DNA of 64,000 bases, taken from positions 171,356-235,355 of the forward strand of contig JBBDWM010000042.1 of the NCBI GenBank assembly GCA_040902845.1, read 5' to 3'. The DNA comes from JALYNX01 sp040902845 (GTDB lineage: Bacteria; Actinomycetota; Acidimicrobiia; Spongiisociales; ZC4RG35). This document shows, piece by piece, positions 51,053 to 58,168 of the stretch (its first letter is position 1; each line of letters starts with the position of its first letter). The notes beneath the pieces were generated by a model. The model saw nothing but the letters and a program-made list of their open reading frames with translations. It was not told the origin of the DNA and searched no databases. Made by a program: the position numbers and the translations under genes.

Positions 51053-52309
51053 TCACCTGCCGTAGGCCAGCGACGTGTCGTGCTCGATGGTGAGGAGGCG
51101 GTTGTACTTGGCGATCCGCTCACCGCGGGCCGGTGCACCCGTCTTGAGCTGCCCGCATCCGGTGGCGACGGCGAGGTCGGCGATGAAGGTGTCGGTGGTC
51201 TCACCGGAGCGGTGTGAGACCATCTGGGCGTAGCCGGCCTGCCGGCATACTCGCATCGCCTCCAGCGTCTCGGTGACGGTGCCGATCTGGTTGACCTTGA
51301 TCAGCGCCGCATTACCGACGTGACGGTTGATGGCCTCGGTGATGATCGCAGGGTTGGTCACGAAGATGTCGTCACCGACCAGCTGGATCTTCTCTCCGAG
51401 CCGATCGGTGAGCTGCTGCCAGCCATCCCAGTCGTCCTCGGCGAGGCCATCTTCGATCGACCAGATCGGGTAACGGTCGATAAGCTCGGCGTACAGCTCG
51501 ATCATCTGGCCGCTGGTCAACTGCTCATCGGCGACCTGGTAGCGGCCGCCGGTGTGGAATCCGTTGGCGGCGGGGTCGAGGGCGATTGCAATCCCCTGTC
51601 GGCCCGTTTGGTAGCCGGCGGTGGTGATCGCCTCGACCAACAGGTCGAGGACCGGGTGGGGTTTGGAAAGGTCGGGAGCGAACCCGCCCTCGTCGCCGAG
51701 ACCGGTGGACATGCCCCGGTCGTGTATGAGCCGACGGAGAACGGCGTAGGTTTCGGCACCCGCCCGCAGACCCTCCCCGAAGGTGGGGGCGGCGAGTGGG
51801 GCGATCATGAACTCTTGGAAGTCGAGCCGATTCTGGGCGTGGGCGCCACCGTTGATCACATTGAGGTGGGGGACCGGCAGGCACGATTGAACGTCCGAGG
51901 GCCTCAGCCAGTCATGCAGCTGCTGCCCTGCCGAATGAGCCATTGCTCGGGCCAGGGCCATCGATACCCCGACGATCGAGTTGGCACCCAGCCGCCGTTT
52001 GTCATCGGTGCCGTCAAGCTCGATCAGCGCCTGGTCGGCCTCGGCGAGGCTCCTCCAATCCCGGCTGCACATCCAGTCGGCGATCTCACCGTTGACAGCT
52101 TGGGCGGCGACCGTGACCCCCGCACCGCCAAAACGTCTCGGATCCTGGTCGCGGAGCTCGACCGCCTCCCCTTTCCCCGTCGACGCCCCGGAGGGAACGC
52201 CGGCCACGGCGACGATCCCGTCGGCGAGCTCGACGGTCACCTCGAGCGTGGGCCGCGAACGGGAGTCGAGGATCTCGATTGCGCTGAGACGGACAATCCG
52301 ATGACTCAT
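51053..52309 (-). CDS. eno: Enolase (fluoride-operon paralogue)
   Basis: A 418-residue 2-phosphoglycerate dehydratase. GASTGKGEA, NVINGGAHAQN, DFQEFMI, GDEGGFAP, SIEDGLAEDD, LVGDD, LIKVNQIGT and SHRSGETTD are present. The metal-ligand segment is ALDPAANGF where most enolases have ALDxAASEF, and the C-terminal KTGAPARGER differs from the usual KTGAPSRSER. Enolase is a classic fluoride target, so a spare or tolerant copy here is logical. Confidence 0.93.
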   Translation of the reverse strand: MSHRIVRLSAIEILDSRSRPTLEVTVELADGIVAVAGVPSGASTGKGEAVELRDQDPRRFGGAGVTVAAQAVNGEIADWMCSRDWRSLAEADQALIELDGTDDKRRLGANSIVGVSMALARAMAHSAGQQLHDWLRPSDVQSCLPVPHLNVINGGAHAQNRLDFQEFMIAPLAAPTFGEGLRAGAETYAVLRRLIHDRGMSTGLGDEGGFAPDLSKPHPVLDLLVEAITTAGYQTGRQGIAIALDPAANGFHTGGRYQVADEQLTSGQMIELYAELIDRYPIWSIEDGLAEDDWDGWQQLTDRLGEKIQLVGDDIFVTNPAIITEAINRHVGNAALIKVNQIGTVTETLEAMRVCRQAGYAQMVSHRSGETTDTFIADLAVATGCGQLKTGAPARGERIAKYNRLLTIEHDTSLAYGR

Positions 52310-52352
52310 GTCTGGGCCCTTACTCCCTGCCCTACGCTTTCTGATTTCGGCA

Positions 52353-52700
52353 TCAGCTGTCGCGACCCCGGTAGAGCCGGATGTCGGCCTTTTCCACGGT
52401 GACCATCCCCTCTGTGATCATCGCATCCAGCTGGGGCAGAACCCGTTCGATGTTCTCGGCCCGGTCGACGCTTTCTATCACCATGGGCAGGTCCTCCGAA
52501 AGTCGCAGTATCCGTGCCGTGTGGATCCGGCTGGAAGCTCCGAAACCTTCGATCCCCCGGAGGACGGTGGCGCCGGCCAGTCCCTCACGCCGAAGCATGA
52601 GCACGATCGCCTGGTATAAGGGATGACCGTCGTACTGGTCGTCTTCGCCGACGAAGATCCTCAGCAGCTTTCCGTCGGCGATGTTCTCGATGTCGTGCAT
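52353..52700 (-). CDS. DUF190 protein, copy 2
   Basis: A 115-residue paralogue of the protein at 47218, with LLRIFVGEDDQYDGHPLYQAIV and GATVLRGIEGFGASS. The two copies lie in the two opposed riboswitch-led operons, each behind a transporter gene, which supports a shared accessory function. Confidence 0.92.
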   Translation of the reverse strand: MHDIENIADGKLLRIFVGEDDQYDGHPLYQAIVLMLRREGLAGATVLRGIEGFGASSRIHTARILRLSEDLPMVIESVDRAENIERVLPQLDAMITEGMVTVEKADIRLYRGRDS

Positions 52701-52712
52701 GGAACTCCCTCT

Positions 52713-53083
52713 CTATCCTGCCCACTCTGCCAGCCAGACCCCAGACCCGACGCCGATAAGACCCACAACCACCATGATCAAGACGTTGACCGCGGCCGCA
52801 GCCAGACCACTCCGACCACCTTCCTCCCCGAGCCGGGCGGCCTCGAACATCCACGTGGAAAGAGGGGTGAACCCACCCAGAAAACCAGAGACAGAAGCCG
52901 AACCGTGGATGATCCCAGTCGTGGGGAGGCGCTCACCAGTCCGAGCAGGAATGAGCCGGCCGCGTTGACGACCAGGGTTCCCCACGGGTAGGGACGTTCC
53001 GTCCTTCGCTGCACCCAGCCTCCGAGCTCGAACCGGGTCAGGGCGCCCAACCCTCCAAGCAGTGCCAGCCAGGTGACAGTCAC
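52713..53083 (-). pseudogene. crcB: CrcB fluoride channel subunit 2, frameshifted
   Basis: GTG 53083 (overlapping the other crcB stop as GTGA) starts TWLALLGGLGALTRFELGGW and AAGSFLLGLVSASP. The continuation GFLGGFTPLSTWMFE and the last helix are in a different frame. The shift falls near 52920-52930 at a CCCC run (gcctccccacg). One base change restores a full-length protein of about 123 residues. It may be a true pseudogene or a sequencing error. Confidence 0.85.
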
Positions 53084-53475
53084 CGTGCTTCCCCGATGCG
53101 AGCGCCCGCCACCGCGCAGGCCATGCCCAGACCAATGCTCACGGTCGTGTAGCCCACTGCCAGGAGCCAATGGTCGGTAACGGCCGACGTCCACACTTCC
53201 AACGCGAAGGTGCTGAAAGTGGTGAACGCCCCGAGGAGGCCTATGGCGAGCAGGGGAACCGTGTAGGTGAGTGGAAGGGCGCTTCTTTCCAGCCGGGCCA
53301 GCAACCAGCCGAGGAGCAACGAGCCGGCGAGGTTGACCGCCAGTGTGCCCAGGGGCCATCCCCGAACTGACGCTACGTTGCTGGTCACCGACGCTCTTGT
53401 TAACGAGCCGGCCGCGCCCCCGATCAGTACCATGAGGCGGCGTCGCCATTGCACCGGGACACGATCCACAACCAA
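53080..53475 (-). CDS. crcB: CrcB fluoride channel subunit 1
   Basis: A 131-residue four-helix Fluc channel subunit with GGAAGSLTRASV, PLGTLAVNLAGSLLLG and the signature GAFTTFSTFALE. Fluc proteins form antiparallel dimers that export fluoride. In Gram-positive bacteria paired crcB genes can make heterodimers, which fits the adjacent second copy. ATG 53433 (MVLIGG) is an alternative start. Confidence 0.95.
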   Translation of the reverse strand: MVVDRVPVQWRRRLMVLIGGAAGSLTRASVTSNVASVRGWPLGTLAVNLAGSLLLGWLLARLERSALPLTYTVPLLAIGLLGAFTTFSTFALEVWTSAVTDHWLLAVGYTTVSIGLGMACAVAGARIGEAR

Positions 53476-53507
53476 GATACCAGTCGCCTAGCCGCGCCCT
53501 GGCCTGA

Positions 53508-55079
53508 TCAACCGGCTGTCCCACGATCGCTGCGGGCGGTCGGAGCCATCGCCTGGTCTTGCCGCCACGACCTTCCCAAAGCCAAATCGTCATCGGGACC
53601 GAAGATCCGTCGGTACAAGTCCTCACCGAAGCTGGTGTCCAGCGGACCCGCCTCGACCAGCTTGAAGCTTCGACTGCCGTCGGAACGTCGCTCCGCCCTG
53701 AGGAACAACACCTCGGCGTCGGCTTCGGTCTCGAAACCGTGGGCAAGGTCGTAGAGATGCGTCACGTAGAACAGGTCAACTCCGGACTCGGTCATCGCCC
53801 GTGCCACCTGTCTCCCGATCTCCGACCCCTCCCGCTCGTTGGTCGATGCGAACGACTCGTTGCACAACAGCAGGGCACCGGGACGGATCAGGTCGGCGAT
53901 CTCGCTCATCCGGCTCAGCTCCTCCTCGAGCTTGCCCCGCTCCATGGTGGCGTCCTCCTCACGCTTGTAGTGGGTGAAGATCCCGGTGACCGTCCTGGCC
54001 CGGAACGACGAGGCGGGGACGAACATGCCAGCCTGCATCATCAGCTGGGCCAGACCGACGCTGCGCAGAAACGTCGACTTGCCGCCCTGGTTGGCGCCAG
54101 TGATGAACACCAATCGTTTCCCATCGGCGGTCACGTCGTTGCCCACCGTCCGCTCTTCGAGGTGGAGGCTGAGCGCCACGTCGTAGAGGCCAGTGGCGGA
54201 GAACATCCGGTCGGAGTCGGCTGCGACCTCGGGGATGCAGATCGGCTCCCCGTTGGCGGTCAGATGTTCGGCCAGATTGAGACAGCCGACATAGAAGGCA
54301 AGCTCCGACCGTAGCGCCCGGAAGAACCCTCGCACATGGTCGGCGGACTGGGCGACCGCGTTGGCCACTTCGTTGAGGCCCCGGCCCCGCATCTCGCTGA
54401 GCGCCTGAAACCCGGCGTCGTCACGGGGCGGGATCTGGAAACCGTATGACGAGTGGTCGAGCACCGGTGGGATCCAGTCCCGCCAACCAGCCTTGCGTGG
54501 ACGCAGCACCCGGTAGTCGACGGCTTCGCCGACCCGGCCGACGCCGGCAGCGAGCTCTACACCACGACGGGGCTGCAGGTTCCGGACGTGGGTTTCGACT
54601 GCGTCGAGGTAGATGTAGCTCAGCTCCTGTTTCAACATGGTGAACAGGCGGACGAACGCGGGTGAGGCGAAGGCGGTGAGATGCCGGTCGGCGACGGCAC
54701 GCAGCTGACGCAGCATCGGCACTAACAACTCCAACAGCCGGATGCCTCCGCTCAGCGTCGAGTCCGGGTTGTCCCGGAAGAACCCGAAGTAGCCTTTCCG
54801 CTGGTCCTCTACCGCGGTCACGGCGATGTCGTACAGTTCGCGGATCACTTCGGGATTCTTCAAGCAGTCCACGACCGCTCGTTGCCGGTAGCGGATTGCC
54901 TCCGGATCGAGGAGGGGGCGGAGCAAAGTCTGGTTCGCCACCTCCCACAGGAACCCATCACCGGCGGCCATTGCCACCAGCAGGGTCCCCAGCTCCAAGT
55001 CGGCGGTAAGGATCTCAGCGTTGGGGACCGACATGGCTTCTGGGACACCTCTTTGCGGATGCAACAGCCGGACTCTCAC
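53508..55079 (-). CDS. MutS-like ATPase B
   Basis: A 523-residue protein with a helical lever region like MutS domain III (about 20-330) and a C-terminal ABC-type ATPase. Walker A GANQGGKST is at about 332, with LLLCNESFAST as the Walker B region and VTHLYDLA. It has no mismatch-recognition domain I and no MutS2 endonuclease. The start overlaps the upstream paralogue's stop by four bases. MutS-like genes are known companions of fluoride riboswitches, but their job is unknown. Confidence 0.88.
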   Translation of the reverse strand: MRVRLLHPQRGVPEAMSVPNAEILTADLELGTLLVAMAAGDGFLWEVANQTLLRPLLDPEAIRYRQRAVVDCLKNPEVIRELYDIAVTAVEDQRKGYFGFFRDNPDSTLSGGIRLLELLVPMLRQLRAVADRHLTAFASPAFVRLFTMLKQELSYIYLDAVETHVRNLQPRRGVELAAGVGRVGEAVDYRVLRPRKAGWRDWIPPVLDHSSYGFQIPPRDDAGFQALSEMRGRGLNEVANAVAQSADHVRGFFRALRSELAFYVGCLNLAEHLTANGEPICIPEVAADSDRMFSATGLYDVALSLHLEERTVGNDVTADGKRLVFITGANQGGKSTFLRSVGLAQLMMQAGMFVPASSFRARTVTGIFTHYKREEDATMERGKLEEELSRMSEIADLIRPGALLLCNESFASTNEREGSEIGRQVARAMTESGVDLFYVTHLYDLAHGFETEADAEVLFLRAERRSDGSRSFKLVEAGPLDTSFGEDLYRRIFGPDDDLALGRSWRQDQAMAPTARSDRGTAG

Positions 55080-56605
55080 GAGTTGATCCTCTCTCTCAAC
55101 CGCTGATAGCTCACCCCGTACTTGCCGGCGATAGCGGCGGCGTAGGCGAGACCGTCCGCCGGCTGCCGCACGACCCGCAGCGTCCTCTGCGCAGGGTCAT
55201 CAGGGTTGACGGTCGCCACCATGCTCACCGTCGCCTCCCCCAGCGACGCCAGCTCGTCCACGAACGTCACGTACACACCCAGCAGGTCCCGGTCGATCAT
55301 CCGCCTGACCACCTCACCGCCGAGGAACAATGCGTCGGCAAGGGTGGTCGACGAGAAGCCCTCGTTGACCACGAAGACACTGTCGGCGGTTGCCCGGTCG
55401 AACATGTCACGGACTCGGACCAGCTCGTCGGCCAGCTTCCCTCTCAGCGTTTCGATCTTTTCCTCCCGCTCGAAGTGAGCGAAGATCCGGTCCGGCAACG
55501 ACAGTTCGACTCTTTCACCGGGCACCGGCAATCCGAGAGCCGCCAGATAGTGGAGCTGACCGAACATCCGGGCGAAGGTGGTCTTGCCACCCTGATTGGG
55601 GCCGGTCACCACAAGAATCCGCTCGGCGGCGTCGAGCTCGAAATCATTGGGAACAACCTGGCGTCCGTCACGGGCGAGCTTGGCAGCCAGTGCCACGTCG
55701 AAGGAGCCGACCACTCGGGCCTCCTTGGAGGTGGTCGACATCTCCGGATAGCAGAACGGAAGGCCCGACGACCGGACCGGGGCGATGAAGTCGAGCCAGG
55801 CCAAGTAGAACTGGACCTCACGGTCGAAACGGGCGATCCGGCGGTCGATGAAATCATTGTGGGTGGTGCAGTAGTCGGCCAGCCGGCGGAACGGGTCGGG
55901 GAACAGCTCCGCCACCAGGTCCAACACCTGCGCCTCGACGTGGTTCAGATCCGAGAACGCCGAATACTCCACACGACGGTCCTTCACGTCACCCTGTTCG
56001 AACTTCGAGAACGTCTCCTCGACGTCGTGGCGGTAATCGTCGCCACCCTCGTAGCGTCGGACCGTCACCCGGCCACTGTTGATCTGAACCGTGTACCGGA
56101 CCGCCGCCAGCTCCTCGTCGAGCGCCGCACCGTCGTCGGCCAGTGCCTTGTAATCGGGCGATGCCGCGTAGTCGGTCAGGTAGCCCCGCAGCGCCAACAA
56201 CGCCTCCGAGGCCAGATCGGCCGCAGCCAACTCATCCCGCAAAGCCGCCACCGTGTCGCAGTACACACGAGCCGCCTCACGGAACCAGCGGAAACGGTGA
56301 TTGCGGTGGCGCAGCTGCAGGGCGTGGCTGAGACGGCGTCTCATCACCACCATCCCCTCGGCGAAGCCGTCGACCGCCTTGCGAACCCGCTCGTCTTCCA
56401 GATCCAGGCAGGCCGCCTGCCGGTACCGCACCGCTTCCACATCGTGGAGCGGGGCATGGAAGAAGGCGCCGAGGTCGTAGGGCTCCCGCCGCGACACCAT
56501 GGGAGCCACCACCTGATCCAGATTCAGGTCGCCGAAATGATCCGGCTCGCCACGGTCGTCGAGCCGGTCCTCGTAACGACGGAACAGAACACTGCCGAAG
56601 GTCAC
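55076..56605 (-). CDS. MutS-like ATPase A
   Basis: A 509-residue paralogue with the same layout: MutS-type helical core, then ATPase with Walker A GPNQGGKTTF (about 338), VFVVNEGFSSTT and YVTFVDELA. It is the first gene after the riboswitch on this strand. Two different but equally long MutS-like subunits encoded in tandem suggest a heterodimer, as in eukaryotic or MutS-type clamps. Confidence 0.88.
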   Translation of the reverse strand: MTFGSVLFRRYEDRLDDRGEPDHFGDLNLDQVVAPMVSRREPYDLGAFFHAPLHDVEAVRYRQAACLDLEDERVRKAVDGFAEGMVVMRRRLSHALQLRHRNHRFRWFREAARVYCDTVAALRDELAAADLASEALLALRGYLTDYAASPDYKALADDGAALDEELAAVRYTVQINSGRVTVRRYEGGDDYRHDVEETFSKFEQGDVKDRRVEYSAFSDLNHVEAQVLDLVAELFPDPFRRLADYCTTHNDFIDRRIARFDREVQFYLAWLDFIAPVRSSGLPFCYPEMSTTSKEARVVGSFDVALAAKLARDGRQVVPNDFELDAAERILVVTGPNQGGKTTFARMFGQLHYLAALGLPVPGERVELSLPDRIFAHFEREEKIETLRGKLADELVRVRDMFDRATADSVFVVNEGFSSTTLADALFLGGEVVRRMIDRDLLGVYVTFVDELASLGEATVSMVATVNPDDPAQRTLRVVRQPADGLAYAAAIAGKYGVSYQRLRERINS

Positions 56606-56691
56606 CGGTGCCCGCCCCTAGACGCGACACGCACCTGTGCTTTGCGTCGGAACTTCTCGCAACGTCTCACAAGCTTCCACCGTTTCATCTT

Positions 56692-56770
56692 CCGGTAGAA
56701 GCCATCAGCTGCGGGTCTGCTCACAGGGGAGCATCGCTTGAACAGCGGTTCAGGCGGGCTTCATCGCCTC
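56692..56770 (-). ncRNA. Fluoride riboswitch (crcB motif), copy 2
   Basis: On the minus strand the aptamer elements read GAGGCGATGAAGCCCGCC, TGAACCGCTG, a long variable hairpin, then CAGCTGATGGCTTCTACC. The pseudoknot partners GAAGCC and GGCTTC are preserved by covariation relative to copy 1 (GAGGCC and GGCCTC). It ends 86 bases before the MutS-like pair and heads the mutS-mutS-crcB-crcB-DUF190-eno-MFS operon. Confidence 0.92.
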
Positions 56771-57318
56771 ATCTGTAATCATACCCGGCCACCTGAGGAA
56801 CTAGTACTCCGGTGTCATACCGGCATCCACCATGTCATTGTGTCGGCCTGGTGGATCCAGCTCTGAACCGACTCCACCTATGGCTCAACTGATCGGCGAC
56901 CCGCTTGAACGTCCCCTGCCGCGTCCCCAGCTCGACGCGGAGGTGACGAACCAGCCGCACCGCCTGAGCTTTCTCATTATCCGAGGACCGATGCGTCGTC
57001 GGCTTCCCTGGGTACCCATTCTGCTGCTATGACTTCATCCTCGTTTCCAAGGCCAGGAGGCTTCACGAATCCCAGGGCGATTCACCATTGAATCGGCGGT
57101 CCGGGCATATTGGAGCCCGGAGCCTGAGATGGTTGGATCTATTGCAGTCGGGATTCTCGGATTGGATATCGCCCTTTCGCTACCGACTCCAATGGGTCCC
57201 AGCCCGACGACCGAATCAGACGCTGTATCAGCGCTGTGCGATCGCGAAGTCCAGATGTCAGATCCCGAAAAACCAAGTGATAGTTGAGGACTCGGCTGAT
57301 CCGGGCACCGATGGGATT

Positions 57319-57512
57319 GAGCGTCTGATATGGCCTAGCATGCTCTCTATCCGCTGGTCATCGCCGGAAACCCATGCGATACTTGGTGATTCCCGCGCCC
57401 GTAGCTCAATTGGATAGAGCGTCTGACTACGGATTATCCACCGCTGAGCGCTATGCGGAACAGGGAAAACCCAGGTCAGCGACGAGCGTAAGACCCAGAA
57501 TCAGACGCTGTA
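57319..57512. repeat. tRNA-Arg-containing repeat, copy 2
   Basis: Related to 45084-45280 over its whole length. It contains the 5' half of tRNA-Arg(ACG), GCGCCCGTAGCTCAATTGG at 57395 onward to ACGGAT at 57434, in a form closer to a functional tRNA than copy 1. The terminal AGCGTCTGA and TCAGACGCT are inverted, so the unit can also form a long hairpin. Confidence 0.75.
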
Positions 57513-57598
57513 ACGATCCTCCGAGAATCGGCGGCGAACGCTACGTGCCTGGTGACCGAATTGCCGGTCGATGACCATTCTGATATCAGCCTTGGCCG

Positions 57599-57637
57599 CG
57601 CTTTCAAGCCGGTCGCGGGATCGCTTTCAAACGAGCC
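57599..57637. repeat. Right inverted repeat pair of the fluoride island
   Basis: CGCTTTCAAGCCGGTCGCGG followed 23 bases later by CGCTTTCAAACGAGCC. It is the mirror of 45584-45626 (about 30 of 39 bases match after reverse complementing). Paired repeats at each end in opposite orientation resemble transposase-binding ends. Confidence 0.55.
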
Positions 57638-57717
57638 TCAACAAACGCGAGCTTTGTGTCGCGGCGGGTCAAACCTGTATCCGTTTCGATCCCGCACTAG
57701 CCATGCTCCGGTGCTTC

Positions 57718-58113
57718 TCAGCGGCTGATAATCCGACAGACGCTCTCCGGGGAGCATTCGGCTGGGTCGAACCGGGCAGCGGTGTCGGCGAGAGCGGTAA
57801 GTTCCTTGCGCAGTCTGCGTAGGTCTCTCATCCGCGTGTCGATGTCATTTATGCGACTGTCGATCAGGTCGGCGACATGGCGGCACGGTGATTCGCCTCG
57901 GTCTCTTATCCCGAGTACTTCTCGCAGCTCGGCCAGGGTCAATCCCACCGCCTGGCCGGCTTGGATGAACGCCAGCCGGTCGATGATCGCCGGGTCGTAT
58001 TCCCGGTATCCGGCGGGAGTCCGGTCCGGCTGGGGCAGAAGACCTGACTCTTCGTAGAAACGGATCGCCGATGTGGCGACTCCGATCTTGCGTGCTACCT
58101 CACCGATCTGCAT
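57718..58113 (-). CDS. merR: MerR-family regulator (MerR-like)
   Basis: A 131-residue regulator with the N-terminal helix-turn-helix MQIGEVARKIGVATSAIRFYEE and a dimerisation coiled coil. Cysteines in GESPCRHVADL and near the end in PAECSPESVC match the three-Cys arrangement of mercury-sensing MerR. ATG 58113 begins the domain. It is divergent from merA across a 55-base promoter region. Confidence 0.88.
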   Translation of the reverse strand: MQIGEVARKIGVATSAIRFYEESGLLPQPDRTPAGYREYDPAIIDRLAFIQAGQAVGLTLAELREVLGIRDRGESPCRHVADLIDSRINDIDTRMRDLRRLRKELTALADTAARFDPAECSPESVCRIISR

Positions 58114-58130
58114 GACCACACAATAGCCAC

Positions 58131-58162
58131 TTGACATTCAAGTGTACTTGAAGGTGTACGTT
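58131..58162 (+). promoter_or_regulatory. MerR-type promoter/operator of merA
   Basis: TTGACA (58131-58136) and TACGTT (58157-58162) are separated by 20 bases, the over-long spacer that MerR activators need. The spacer holds the dyad TTCAAGT-GT-ACTTGAA. The merA ATG at 58169 lies about where transcription should start, so the mRNA is probably leaderless. Confidence 0.75.
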
Positions 58163-58168
58163 GTCGTC

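Larger units (their letters stand above)
56771..57717. other. Gene-poor right edge of the fluoride island
   Basis: About 950 bases with no convincing gene. It holds the promoter of the leftward riboswitch operon, the second tRNA-Arg-containing repeat (57319-57512), an extra GAATCAGACGCTGTA at about 57211-57225 and the right inverted repeat pair (57599-57637). Confidence 0.55.
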
